Positions 30,761 to 41,790 of a DNA stretch of 64,000 bases are shown one piece after another. Numbering within the stretch: the stretch's first letter is position 1; every line of letters starts with the position of its first letter. The position numbers and the translations under genes were made by a program. Origin of the DNA: Hyperoodon ampullatus (taxonomy: Eukaryota; Chordata; Mammalia; Artiodactyla; Ziphiidae); the NCBI GenBank assembly GCA_949752795.1, contig OX457061.1, positions 31,438,425-31,502,424 on the forward strand, written 5' to 3'. Under the pieces are notes generated by a model that worked only from the letters and a program-made list of their open reading frames with translations, searched no databases and was not told where the DNA came from.

Positions 30761-31363
30761 GGAAAAGAATGGGCCCTGGTGATGGCTTGTTATGCGGGGA
30801 CCCGTGAAGACTAGGAACACTGCTCACCTCTGGGGAGTGAGGATGGAACCAGATGCCGTGGGGACCATGTCTGCGTACAGCAGGCTCTCAGTGAGCCTTT
30901 GTTTCCTTCCTCCTCCTTGCACCTGGGTTTCTGAGGCTCTGTCAGCCCTGGATCCCTCCGACCCCTGCCCCAGCCTCAGGGATGTCTGCCTACAGCCTCA
31001 GCTTCTCAGAGAGCCCAAGAGCATCAGCTCCCACCTTCTAGACCCCATCCCCGGGCTGCCGTTGCCTACCTCGTGATGGGACCTAGTGGGCCGCCGCTCT
31101 CCATACAGAGATTACTGTCGCCCTTGAGTCTTGGTCCTTGCCGGGGAGGCAAACCTCTGCCACCACGTACTTGCTGTCCAGACCCACAGGCCACAGGGGA
31201 GGAGAGGCTGAGTGTAGGCAGGGGAATCCTGTGCTGAGGTGGAGCTGAGTTCCTGGGGGGGCCCCAGGGTACCTAAACCATGGAGTGAGCACTGCCTGCC
31301 CCCTAAGAGCAGGAGAGCAGCGGGGAAGTCATGCCAGCCAGCGTCTTTCCCTAGGTGACGGCT

Positions 31364-31378
31364 GGGAGGGAGGGAGGG
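31364..31378 (+). other. G-quadruplex motif (GGGAGGGAGGGAGGG)
   Basis: Four GGG runs with single-A loops, the tightest canonical G4 pattern. It is followed within 40 bp by more G runs (GGGG, GGGGG, GGGGGG). Confidence 0.8.
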
Positions 31379-31433
31379 AGTTGCAAAAGGGGCCACGGGG
31401 GAGGGGGGAGCTCAGTCACGGGCCACGCTCACG

Positions 31434-31670
31434 TGTATGCACACCTGTGTGCCTGTGGAGGTGTGCAGGTGCCTGCTTTGGAGCACACGCGTGAATGTGT
31501 TCCGGCTCTGTGCTTGCACGCTGGGGCTCAGGTCTGCAGGTACACGTCTATGCATGCATGGCTCTCTGTGTGTGCACATCCTTGCTTGGGCTACATGTGG
31601 GATGTAGATTCCTGTGTGGGTGCAGGGGCTGTGCACACGATGGACTGGGGTGCCTCTGTGTGTGTGTCCC
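31434..31670. repeat. Degenerate TG-rich tract
   Basis: Dense but imperfect TGTG, GTGCA and CACAC dinucleotide steps across about 240 bp, looking like an old, decayed (TG)n region. It inflates open frames rich in Cys and Val. Confidence 0.6.
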
Positions 31671-32894
31671 TGCGGGACGGAGCCCTGGGCCTGAGCAGCC
31701 CCGCCCCCAGTCACACATGCCCCCAGCTGCCAGCAGGGGGCCCCTGAGCACCGTGCGCTGGGCTCTGGGGAAGGGCCCCCCTGCCCCGCAGAGTTTGTCG
31801 GGCCTTCTCCTCCCTGAATCACTGTGGTGAGGACTGCAAGGGCCCTCCTCCCTGCTCTGGTCCCTCCCGGCTTTAGCCCTAGCTTCTACCCTCAGCCCAC
31901 ACAGAAGCAGAGGCCAAAGGAGACACTGGGCCTAGGAAGATGATTCTGACCCGTGGCAGGGGCTTACCTTTCTGTAGGGTTGCTGAATACCTGCCACACT
32001 CCTGGTTCTGTGATGGGCTCTTGCTGAGAGATGCTGGCCCTGGACCTAGGCAGACAGCAGGCTCATAGGCGAGCCCCCTGGCCTGGGCAGAGGCTGGGGA
32101 GGGGTGTGGTCTGAGGACAAGGGCTGCTCCCTCTAGGCCACAGGAGGGGCAGGAAACAATGCCCAGAGATGGCTGCTAACCCCTTCTTGAAGTGGCATTG
32201 AAGCTGAGCAAGGCAGACAGATGTTGGTTCCCTTTCTTGGAAGTGGGCAGTAGCATCATCTGTATCTCATGAAGGCAGCAACCGAGTGCACAAAGACAGC
32301 CAGTCCTGACTGTGTGGCCTCAGTACAATCAGGAAGGCTCGAGAAAGAGCTAGGGACCCAGTTGGACTTGACATGTGCCAGTGAGAGCCACCAGAATGCC
32401 AGGGTCTCTGCTGGAATTGACTCTGGCCTGGCTTATCTTCCACGTGCTGCTCCTGCAGGATAGGGCCCTGGTCTGCTTGTCTCTGGACCCACTGTGCCCA
32501 GTACGGGGTTGGGCCGGGGCTGGCACTTGCTGTTGACTCCCTGAGCAGGAGTGGTAGAGAGGGAATGGATGCTGCCTGGGTGGGGCAGTACGGATGGTGA
32601 CGGTGATGTGGAAAGAGAGAGGTAGAGCTCAAAGCTCCGTCTAGACCTGATCAGCTCTGGTCGTGTTGGCTAGAACCTGGGGGAAGTAGGCTTCCTGAGA
32701 AGAAGGGCTCAGGTCAGACCCTTGCAGACTATCTGGGTTTTACATTGTTTCCTGCCAGGCCCTGGATGTACCTTAGGGCAGTCAGTGGTTGAGGGAACGG
32801 AGTGGAGAGTGACAGTGACAGGACTCTGGACCCCTGGCTTCAGTTCAATTGAAGCCGCTCAGCTTTTTATCCTGAGGACAACTTGGAGTTCATT

Positions 32895-33200
32895 TTTAAT
32901 CAAGGGAGTATTTATTGAGTGCCTACTGTATGCAACTCACTGCTCTAGATTCTAGAGGTATTTGGAGAACAAGACATTCACCCTCCCTGCTCTCTTGACC
33001 ATTATATTCTAGTAGGGAAGACAAGTAAACAAATAGACAAGTCAATTTGGGGTTATAAGTGCCGTCAATAAAATAGGGTGTTCAATAGTTGGGCTTGGGG
33101 GAAGGATGGGTGGAGCTACTTGAGATCCTGTGGTGAAGGATGGCCTCTCCAAGGAGGTGATATGTGAGCTGAGGCCTGGATGATGACAGTGGGACAAACA
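32895..33200 (-). mobile_element. L2 LINE fragment
   Basis: GGGAGTATTTATTGAGTGCCTACTGTATGC, GAACAAGACATTCACCCTCCCTGCTCTC and AAGGAGGTGATATGTGAGCTGAGGCCTGGATGATG are the reversed L2 3' end in order. Confidence 0.85.
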
Positions 33201-33517
33201 TTCTGGATAAGATTTTGTTTGAAGAAGCAGCTCTGTGGAAAAATTTGAAAATACCTCAGTCAGTCTTCTTTTATTTGTATTCATTTATTTAAATTTCAAA
33301 GGTAATACATATTCACTGTAACAATTTCAAACCTTATGAACGTATATAAAGTCAAATGTAGAAGTAGCGTCTTTCCTCTTCATCTCCCCTCCCCCACCCC
33401 CAATTCCACTTCCTGGAGAGAATCCCTTTATCGGTTAGGTGGATAACCTCCCAGATTTTTCTCTATGCAATTGCAAATATATATGTTAATTTCCAACTTC
33501 ATCTCTGCTTGCCTGTC
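33201..33517. other. Unassigned sequence
   Basis: AT-rich then C-rich. GTAATACATATTCACTGTAACAATTTC may be an old L1 3' UTR remnant. Nothing firmer was seen. Confidence 0.4.
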
Positions 33518-33525
33518 TCATAGGA

Positions 33526-33764
33526 CAGCGGTCCCCAACCTTTTTGGTACCAGGGACCGGCTTCGTGGAAGACAGTTTTTCCACGGACGGGGTTGCGGGG
33601 GATGGTTCAGGCGGTAATGTGAGCGACGGGGAGCGATGCGGAGCGGCGCGGAGCGGCAGATGAAGCTTTGCTGCCTCGCCTGGCGCTCACCTCCTGCCCC
33701 GTGGCCTGGTTACTAACAGGCTGCGACCGGTACTGGTCCACAGCCCGGGGGTTGGGGACCCCTG
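33526..33764 (-). mobile_element. MER1-type hAT (Charlie) element with 8-bp duplication
   Basis: Begins CAGCGGTCCCCAACCTTTTTGG and ends GGGGTTGGGGACCCCTG, the terminal inverted repeats of MER1-type elements. The perfect 8-bp TCATAGGA at 33518-33525 and 33765-33772 is the duplication length typical of hAT transposases. At 239 bp it has lost the family middle. No transposase is encoded. Confidence 0.95.
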
Positions 33765-33844
33765 TCATAGGACATGCAAGCTTAACAAGGCCAAAATGGA
33801 CTTGGACTTTCTCGACTAAACTTCTTTCTGCCAGGCTTTCTCCT

Positions 33845-34612
33845 CTTTGTCAATAACACCACCATCCCACCCAGCTGTTCAGGCCCCGAGGCTGGGGGAC
33901 ATCCTTGATGCCCGCTTCCTTGTAGGACCCCAGCTCCAGTCTGCTAGCAAATCCTATAGGCTCTACCTCCAAAACATGCCCCTGTCTGGACACTTGTCAC
34001 ACTCTCCACTGTCAGCAACCTGGTCTAAGCCAGCAGTACACCTTGCTAGGACCTCCTAACTGCTCTTCATCCTCCCATTGTATTTCCTACAATTTGTTCT
34101 TCACCCAGCAGCCAGAGTGATCTTTTAAAACTGGTAAACCTGGTCGTGTCACTCCTTGCTTATACCCCAGTGTCTTCCCAGACTCTTCATCTGAGGCTGA
34201 GGTGCAAGGACTAAATGATATCGGGCTCTGGTACTCCTCTCCAATCTCATTGTGTCCCTTTCACCTCCTTATTCATTATCCTTCATCTCCCTCCTGTTGT
34301 GTGTCTCAGGGCTTGCATTTGCTGGGCTAGTTCTTTGTCATCATTCTGATCTTAACTTAGTGTCACCCTCCAGGGAGGCATCTCCTATGGATCCATGTAC
34401 AATAGTTTCCCTTCTGCTCTGACCCTCTCTACACCCCCAAACACACTCTATCCCATCACCTTGTTTTATTTCCTTTATCGTACTCACGTTATTGGAAGGC
34501 ATCGTGCTTGTTTGTTTCCTTGTTTATCGTGTCTCCTCTGCCCCTAGCTGAATGCAGGCTGTATCAGGGCAGAGATCTTGACTCATGTTCTTGTTCACAT
34601 CTCCACTGATAG
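33845..34612 (+). mobile_element. L2 LINE, long fragment
   Basis: CATCCTTGATGCCCGCTTCCTT, CAGCCAGAGTGATCTTTTAAAACTGG, TGTCACTCCTTGCTTATACC and TCTCCTCTGCCCCTAGCTGAATGCAGGCTGTATCAGGGCAGAG are L2 blocks in order. About 770 bp is retained. Confidence 0.85.
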
Positions 34613-34632
34613 ATAAATAAAATTGTTTCCAG

Positions 34633-34841
34633 GGCTTCCCTGGTGGCGCAGTGGTTGAGAGTCCGCCTGCCGATGCAGGGGACACGGGTTCGTGCCCCGG
34701 TCTGGGAAGATCCCACGTGCTGCGGAGTGGCTGGGCCCGTGAGCCATGGCCGCTGAGCCTGCGCGTCCGGAGCCTGTGCTCCGCAATGGGAGAGGCCACA
34801 ACAGTGAGAGGCCCAAGTACCGCAAAAAAAAAAAAAAAAAA
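34633..34841 (+). mobile_element. CHR-type SINE, short form
   Basis: GGCTTCCCTGGTGGCGCAG head, GGGTTCGTGCCCC, AGTGGCTGGGCCCGTGAGCC body and an A tail after AAGTACCGC. The duplication AATTGTTTCCAG (34621-34632) and AATCGTTTCCAG (34842-34853) has one difference. Confidence 0.95.
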
Positions 34842-34849
34842 AATCGTTT

Positions 34850-35470
34850 CCAGATTGTGGCTAATAAGCAAGGCTCTAGTGAACATTCTTGTACATTCAT
34901 CTTTATGTAATTGTGGAAGGGATTCTGTGGGACCCATTTTTAGAAGTGGAATTTCTAGGTCCAAGGTGATGTATTTTAAAATTTGATAGGTATGTCAAAT
35001 CGCTGCCCAAACTACTGTACCAATTTACACTCCCACTGACTTTATCAGAGAATGCCTTCTTCCAAGCCCTTGTCAACACTGGATCATAGAAATCTTTTTC
35101 TTCTTTTTGGCCTATGTTATGAGCAAAAATCAAGTGTTTTATTTTGTTTCGGTTTGTTTTTCCCTGATTAGGTGAGCTTGAATATCTTTTCACATGCTTT
35201 TTTGTCATTTCCACTTTTCTTTTGGGTGATAAACACAGTGCTGGCCCCTCTCCCTAGTATAATTCTGCTTGTAATAGACAACAGGTAGATGATTACCACT
35301 GTTGCCCACATATCATTTGGCTATTTATTATTACTTTTTCTGGCTGTTTATCTCTATCTTATTAATTAGTAATGCTCTTTATGTTTTGTGGAGTTAACTT
35401 CGTTAAGTATGTTGCAAATATTCTCTCTTTGTCTTTCCTTTATCTTTCAAGATTGTTTAAGCTATTAACA
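34850..35470 (-). mobile_element. Old L1 (L1M) fragment
   Basis: CCAATTTACACTCCCACTGAC, TTCCAAGCCCTTGTCAACACTGG and TTTTTCCCTGATTAGGTGAGCTTGAATATCTTTTCACATGC follow reversed, diverged L1 ORF2/3' sequence. Confidence 0.75.
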
Positions 35471-35868
35471 TCTTTTTAAAAAAACAGAGGTGGATCCTTA
35501 ACTTTTTCTGTTACTGTGAAAATAGCATGTATACGTGTAATCATTTAAAAACAATCTATAGAAAGATATTAAATGAAAGGTGATTCTCCCTCCCATTACA
35601 CTGAGTTAACCTTGCATATTTTCACATAAATTTTTCATGTTTACATACACATTCATTTATTCATCAGTAGTTCTCTCTTCTAGCAAATATTTACAAGTCA
35701 CTTATTCTTCCAATATTTATTGAGTATTTACTATATTTCTGGCATTGTACTAGGTATATTAAAAAGAGGATATATACATATTATCTTTTATTAAAAATTT
35801 TTTTGAAAGATGTGCTTTTCTTTATTCATTTTTTACATTGCAGATGCTCCTGTAACAGCACCTATATC
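35471..35868. other. AT-rich sequence, probably old L1 remnant
   Basis: AACTTTTTCTGTTACTGTGAAAATAGC and later AT-rich text could be L1 3' UTR. The CAATATTTATTGAGTATTTACTATATTTCTGGCATTG piece near 35710-35750 looks like a MIR or L2 end in reverse. Confidence 0.4.
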
Positions 35869-35877
35869 TACCTCATT

Positions 35878-36149
35878 TTCTTTTTTTAACATCGTTATTG
35901 GAGCATAATTTCTTTACAGTGTTGTATTAGTTTCTGCTTTATAACAAAGTGAATCAGCTATATGCATACATATATCCCCATATCCCCTCCCTCTTGCATC
36001 TCCCTCCCACCCTCCCTATCCCACCCCTCTAGGTGGTCACAAAGCACCGAGCTGATCTCCCTGTGCTATGCGGCCGATTCCCACTAGCTATCTCTTTTAC
36101 ATTTGGTAGTGTATGTATGTCAGTGCTACTCTCTCACTTTGTCCCAGCT
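35878..36149 (-). mobile_element. Young L1 3' UTR fragment nested in old L1
   Basis: GCACCGAGCTGATCTCCCTGTGCTATGCGG and CTATCTCTTTTACATTTGGTAGTG are cetartiodactyl L1 3' UTR in reverse. The 9-bp direct repeat TACCTCATT at 35869-35877 and 36150-36158 marks a separate, severely 5'-truncated insertion of 272 bp. Confidence 0.88.
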
Positions 36150-36158
36150 TACCTCATT

Positions 36159-36728
36159 GTTTTTTAATGTTTGCTCACTATTCTATTTTATGCCTATACC
36201 AGAATATATTTAATCTGGTCCTTATTGATAGACATTTACATTGGTTCCTGTGTGTTTGCAATTACAAACAATGTTGTAGTGAATATCTCTGTAGCTATAT
36301 CTTTGCAGCCATGTGCAAATATATCTGTAGGGCAGACTCCTAAAATAGAATTGCATTTTAAGTTGATAGACTTTGCCAAATTGTCCTCCAAAACTTGTTC
36401 CAATTCACACTCCGTGAAATGTGTGAGAGGGCCCATTTCTCTACTTTATTTGCAACCCCGGATATTATGTCTTTAGCATTTTTGCAAACATCTAGTGCTG
36501 AGAGTGGTGTTTCATTGTTTTATTTTGCACTTCCCTAATTAGGAGTAAAGCCGAGAATCTTTTCATATATTCATTCGTTGGTCACCTGTATTTCTTCTAT
36601 GAATTGTCTGTCCATATTCTTTCCTCATTTTTTATGTTGAGTTGTCTCTTTAAACTGATTTCTAAATTGCAAATATTTTCAACCAGGCCATCTTTAGTCT
36701 TTTAATATTGGTTATGGTATAACCCCAC
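36159..36728 (-). mobile_element. Old L1 (L1M) fragment
   Basis: TTGGTTCCTGTGTGTTTGCAATTACAAACAATGTTG, CCAAATTGTCCTCCAAAAC and TTTTGCACTTCCCTAATTAGGAGTAAAGCCGAGAATC are reversed L1 sequence, clearly more diverged than the nested L1 at 35878. Confidence 0.75.
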
Positions 36729-36735
36729 CTTTTTT

Positions 36736-36948
36736 TTTTTTTTTTTTTTTTTTTTTGCGGTACGCGGGCCTCTCACTGTTGTGGCCTCTCCCGTTGCAGA
36801 GCACAGGCTCCGGACGCGCAGGCTCAGCGGCCATGGCTCACGGGCCCAGCCACTCCGCGGCATGTGGGATCCTCCCAGACCGGGGCACGAACCTGCATCC
36901 CCTGCATCGGCAGGCGCACTCTCAACCACTGCGCCACCAGGGAAGCCC
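36736..36948 (-). mobile_element. CHR-type SINE, short form
   Basis: Long poly-T, GCGGTACGCGGGCC, body and CCACCAGGGAAGCCC. The duplication TAACCCCACCTTTTT lies at 36720-36734 and 36949-36963. Confidence 0.96.
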
Positions 36949-36963
36949 TAACCCCACCTTTTT

Positions 36964-39695
36964 GATGGAGGAGAACACGGCAATTCCTGTGTAGACCACA
37001 TTTCTCTGATGTTTTCCTGCAGCAGTATCAACCTATACTTAGGTAGTTTTTCCCCTTTTCAGCCAGGATTCTCAGGTGATCCCACTCTGGGGACCACAGT
37101 TGAATCCTGACCTAGAGGTGAGGAAGAATCTTTCACTGGCCTTGCGTTGCTGTTTCTCCTGTATTGCTGGAGTACTTCATCACTGATCTGCATGTTTTCC
37201 TGAAAACAAAAGCACTTCTGTTTGTTCGTTTAAACTTTTAGGACTTCCTGTTACTTAAAAAGCTCTATTGCCCAAAACATGGCCTGGCCCCTCAGCCTTG
37301 TTTAGATGGTCATTTCTAAAACTACTCCAGGGCATCCTCGGGATTCGGTGGAAATGACTCGGGAGGTGTCAGTGGGTGTGGACTGCGTGGGCGGACTACA
37401 GGCTCCTGTCCCTCTTCAACCTGAAGTACTTCTGCATGAGCTTCCCTCTAATGAAAGCAGTGGTTTCTGTGTTTAAGCAACCTTGGAAGCGGCTCCTGTG
37501 CAGGGAGGTTTTTATTTCCTAAAAGCCGTGAAACTCCAGGGGCTTCACAGAGCGCATCCTTTTTATATTCTAATCGCTCCCTCCCCTTTTTCTATGAGGC
37601 CGTCTTGAAGTTCTGCAGTAGCACTCTGGCTGCGTGTTCATGGGCGCGTACAGGGCAGATTTTGGTTCATAGGCCATAGCGGAATTATTCTTTCTTGGTG
37701 AAGGTACTGAATGGTAAGATTCATTTGTCTCTCTTATTTTTAGATAACATCAGTCCGTGTCTGCTCGAATAGATGAATGTTCCCATTTCAACCCAGAAGT
37801 TCATCTGGGGCAAGGGAATAGCAAGACAGGAAGTGAGTGGAGGGTCATTTGTCAATCAATTTATCAGGACTGATAGTTACCTGCAGAATTTAGGATGCTT
37901 TGGACTGTAGTGCCGGGAATTCCTATCTCTTTGAAAATAGGAGGCCCAAGGTAGGGCTACTTGGGGGTTGGTTAAGTCAGCCGCATAACAAGGGTCAAGA
38001 TGGTTGCATCTTGCCCAATACGGCTGCTGGGGTTCAGGGGTCATGTGCAGATCCAACATTGAACAATGTTTTTACTACTGGCGAACTCTCCATCAAATCT
38101 CTTTTCAAGAGTGAGGAAACCTTCTCCTGAAGGCCCCTGCCTGACTCATGTCAGTTTGTCAGAACTGAAGCACAAGCCTGCTCCTGGACCAGTCACTGCC
38201 AAGATAAGTTCAATCAATTACTACCTGTTCACTAATTGACTGCACCTGAGCTGGGGAGAGGGTCGCCTTCTCTTGAGTGGTGGTTACCTGGTCAAAATCA
38301 GGGAGGGTATCATTAAGAAGGAGGGCGGAATGAGGAAGCAATCAAGAGTGGTTGCTATGATACTGCCTTTATTTTAATCAGTTAACTAATTAATTAATTC
38401 AATTTATTCAAACATTAGCACTAGTATTGTTAGAACAATCTGATCCACTCTTTTGAGGTTTTCTTCAGTTCACTTCAAATGACTATTCAAATACATAAGA
38501 AAGACAGTACATATGTGCATGTCTCAAATCTGGTTCCACTTCTGGAAGGGGCACTTGGTCGGGAGGCAAATAGAACGTTTTTGCTGTGAACACAACTGGG
38601 CATTTAAGAGACTGAACGGTTGGTGTCAAGAAATGAAGTCAAAAAAAAAAAAGAAAAAGGAAATAAAGCTGGAAATTTATTGGAGGCAGAGAATTACGTG
38701 TATGGTTCCTTTATAATGCCCTCCCTCTCTCTTCTTTGAATATTTATTGAACACACACTATCCAATTTCAGAATTTTATCTGTTTGAGTTTGCATCAGTC
38801 TAGTTTGGCAACAAAGCTGCCATTTATTAAGAAGAATTGCAATGAATTAGTTAATTATTATTATTTTTTCGATTGGTTGAAAGGGGTTTGGACACGAGGA
38901 TGGTGGCTAAATAGTGCTCAGCTGGTTCCGGGTATTTTCTCTCTGTGAAACAAAGCCCCGGCTTTTGTTTTTTCAGTGAGAATATGCAGGTTCCACATGT
39001 TGGTTAAAGAGAACAATGGGGCTGTGCAACTTGGGTTGCGCTCAAGGGGTATTACAGGCATCTGTGAAAGTTGGTTCTGTTATAGGTTAAGGTTGCAATG
39101 TATAGATTCCCATCGACAGAAATGAGGTTGTATGTGTTCTGAGTGGAGCGGCTGCTGGGCTCGGAAGACACTGGAAATCTAGTTAAGTCACACACAGTGA
39201 GTGTCTTTCAGAGCATGCAAGGGTAACGAGAAGCACAGTGCACTTGGTCAGGATGTGTGTGGTACCCAGGGAATGCCACAGGCAGCAGAGAACGTGAATT
39301 ATGCCATAGGTACCTCCAAGCTATTTGAGCTAAAATTGACCCTCCAGGTCTGGAACCCAGTCCAAATTTCCTCCTGCTGTTATGCTGGGCAATGCAGGAA
39401 AGGGAGGAGAAGGCTCACCCCTTGCGATGCTTTTAGGTACTCTCAAACATCAGAACTGATTCTCCAAAGTAATGTGTCTTCATGCATTCAGACATCTGAA
39501 CGGTGCAACAAAGTCGAGTCTTGAACTTTCATAATAAGTTATCTTGAAATTAAACACCGTTCTCAGCTTTGGCAAATATATTTTTCACGACCTCAGGGAG
39601 AAACCTGGTGGGGGCGGTCCTGTCCTCTTGTGGGGGTGGTGCTGGAGGTGCATCCTGATCACGGTGGTCTCAGCAGGGGGATGAGTATCAAACAA

Positions 39696-39697
<2 letters not shown>
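36964..39697. other. Unassigned unique block
   Basis: About 2.7 kb in which few repeats could be named. Positions 38105-38375 (GAGCTGGGGAGAGGGTC, AGAAGGAGGGCGGAATGAGG) faintly resemble an LTR. Positions 38380-38990 are AT-rich with repeated TTAATTA-type motifs. No exon was called. Confidence 0.45.

Positions 39698-39749
<52 letters not shown>
39698..39749. repeat. (GAT)n trinucleotide microsatellite
   Basis: Fifty-two bases of uninterrupted GAT, 17.3 units. Depending on frame and strand it reads as poly-Met, poly-His or poly-Ser, which creates the odd open frames around 39585-39936. Confidence 0.98.
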
Positions 39750-40984
39750 CGAGAGAGAATGTGCCTGTTTCTGAGAGAAGCCCTGGTAACAGGTTTCTGG
39801 GTAAATGAAAGTTGTATTGTCTTCCATCAGAGATGACTTGAAAATAAAGTGCTTTAAAGCTAATACTGCAGATGTCTGCAGGAAACTCAGCATCACACCG
39901 AACACTGTAGTTAGATAGCTGTGCAAAAAAGTACATGAAGGAAGGGGCTAATGTGCAATACTTCTATTTAAGATAGAAGGAGGAAATAGAAATTGTGATA
40001 GCATGCTATTTCAAGTAATAATAGAAAGTACTTGATGTTTACGCGGTGAATGGATCAATACTAATTCTGTAGTCAGCGCACATACAGTAGTTTGGATTAT
40101 ACAAGTGATAGATGCACTCAGTGTAGCTGAAATTTCCACCCTGCAACATTCATTTCTTGCTGCGTGTTAGATGGAATTTTCCACCCAACTATCTGGAAGG
40201 ATTTGCATAAGAATGGTGATAGAGCAGTGTTCTTTAATGATGTGCTTTTCTTTGTTAAACTTCAAAAATGTCTATGGTGCATGATGAGGTTTGGGTGAAT
40301 TGCCAAGCTAATGCTTTTCTATTTTCTTTAAAGAGCTTATCTTCAGTGTGTTGTGCGAGTTACTTTACATTGTGGTTATAAAGGCAGTGGCAGCAAAGCT
40401 GAATTTGTAGCAATCTCCAGTAAATGCCTCCTCCTTCTCTAGGGCTTGGTCTTGCTAAGAAGGGAATTTGGGGAAGGCTGCCTCTGGTTCCACTGAAGTG
40501 AGTCCCTTGGATTTGTTTTATGTTCTCATACCTGGTTTTGCTCACCAAGAAGTGAAGAGGTCATTCTCCTGCTCAAACAATGACCTCCTGTTAGCCTAAA
40601 TCAGCACTGTCCTTGTCAAATGGGCTTGAGATCAGCCCAACTGGAGCTCTCACGGAGGATGAGTTGAATTATTCAGATCAGAGCCTGGGAGCAACTGCAG
40701 TTTGGAGAGTGACCTTTTTGTCCTCCCCACCAGGACCTAATGTTTACAATGTGAGGAGGAAAAGGGACTGGAATCTTGGGAATTCCAGGAATGCATCCTC
40801 CGAGCAAAAGAAGCTTTCCTTCCTGGGTTGTGCCCTCGGAGACTCTCCAGAATCTGCTCCACAGCAAGGATTTGAAAGTACAAAGGTGGAAAAACAAAAC
40901 CCCCAAAGCTGGAGCCCGCCAGGGTAATCCAGTAGAGGACTTCACATTAACCTCAGTTTCAATGAGACAAAGAATTTGAAAGCC
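39750..40984. other. Unassigned unique sequence
   Basis: About 1.2 kb without a named repeat. The plus frame at 40613-40927 (104 codons) has no recognisable domain. Confidence 0.5.
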
Positions 40985-41122
40985 AAGAATGGAAGGAAAT
41001 TTAAGGTCACCTAATCCTACCCTTTGTCTAAAGCATGAGTCTCTTTCCCAACATAGCTTTGCAGCTCATTGATCATCAGTTGCTGCTTGAATACCTCCGA
41101 GGACAAAGAACTCAGTTCCTCT
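40985..41122 (+). mobile_element. L3/CR1-like fragment
   Basis: AAATTTAAGGTCACCTAATCCTACCCTTTGTC and GCTTGAATACCTCCGAGGACAAAGAACTCAGTTCCTC resemble the L3/CR1 3' region (CTTGAACACTTCCAG..GAGCTCACTACCTC). It is cut on the right by an LTR. Confidence 0.5.
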
Positions 41123-41131
41123 AAACAGCAA

Positions 41132-41606
41132 GGACAGTGAAACCGAGAAGGACCCCGTGGGGCTTCTGTCCCCCGTTTTGCTTTTTTGTCTCCCGTTTCT
41201 TGTAGGCAAGACTCCGGTCTCCATGACCCTCCCTGAGTTCCAAAGGGCAGATTCGAACAGTTGCTAATCGAGGGGGGAACAGCCAAGAAACCACCTGAGG
41301 CAAGATTAAAGGGACCAGGGAAGCTCCTCAAGATTAGAAGACCAACCACCTGAGACCAGATCAAGGGAGTGCAAGCCCTGCACACACCCGAATCTCATCA
41401 ACAACTCCATCCTTGAACTATTACTATAACACTCTTCATTGAATCCTCCCAGGTTGGGGCACATAGTTTTCAAGGGCAGGAGCCCACTGTGTCCCCCTTT
41501 GCCCGGCAAAGCAAAAAAACTGTTCTTTTCTACTTCACCTAAAACTCTGTCTCTGAGATTTGATTCTGCACTGGTGCAGAGAGGCCGAGATTTTGGCATC
41601 AACAGC
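41132..41606 (+). mobile_element. ERV1-like solo LTR
   Basis: Typical LTR order: AACAGCCAAGAAACCACC..AAAGGGACCAGG in U3, a TATA-like TTACTATAACACTC near 41420, and GTGTCCCCCTTTGCCCGGCAAAGCAAAAAAACTG, where AATAAA would be expected. ACTCTGTCTCTGAGATTTGATTC then leads to the end GGCATCAACA. The left edge is approximate. It lies between an L3 piece and a MIR, with no internal retroviral sequence. Confidence 0.75.
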
Positions 41607-41790
41607 AATGACATTATATGTGTCAGGCTCGTGATACACCCTGAAGAGTCATGATCGTATTTAATGCTCACAACACCCTTATGAGAACTAATTGCATCAC
41701 CTCTGTACACATGGGGGAACTGAGGCTTTGTGTGTTGCAGAGAAAGGAATTAAGAGTGTGTGTTCTTAACCCCTGCACCCCTCGGCCCAG
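41607..41790 (-). mobile_element. MIR SINE fragment
   Basis: CGTATTTAATGCTCACAACACCCTTATGAGAAC, ACACATGGGGGAACTGAGGC and GTTCTTAACCCCTGCACC match a reversed MIR. Confidence 0.75.

Larger units (their letters stand above)
30761..32894. other. Unassigned GC-rich unique block
   Basis: About 2.1 kb with no confident transposon, the longest such block in the left half. Overlapping frames on both strands reach 136 codons (minus 31412-31822) and 130 codons (plus 31355-31747). They fall in a TG/GT-biased stretch and show no domains. No exon was called. Confidence 0.5.

Noticed and set aside
31355..31822. Cys-rich frames of 111-136 codons on both strands
   Set aside because: They arise in a TG-biased low-complexity stretch and overlap each other on opposite strands.
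34524..34964. 146-codon minus-strand open frame
   Set aside because: Most of it is the CHR SINE at 34633-34841 and its poly-A tract (the FFFFFF run). The rest is L2 and L1.
39585..39926. Poly-His open frame
   Set aside because: The histidine run is only the (GAT)n microsatellite read in one frame. Flanks are not protein-like.
41306..41710. 134-codon minus-strand frame
   Set aside because: It crosses from an ERV1-like LTR into a MIR, so it is a composite of two unrelated repeats.
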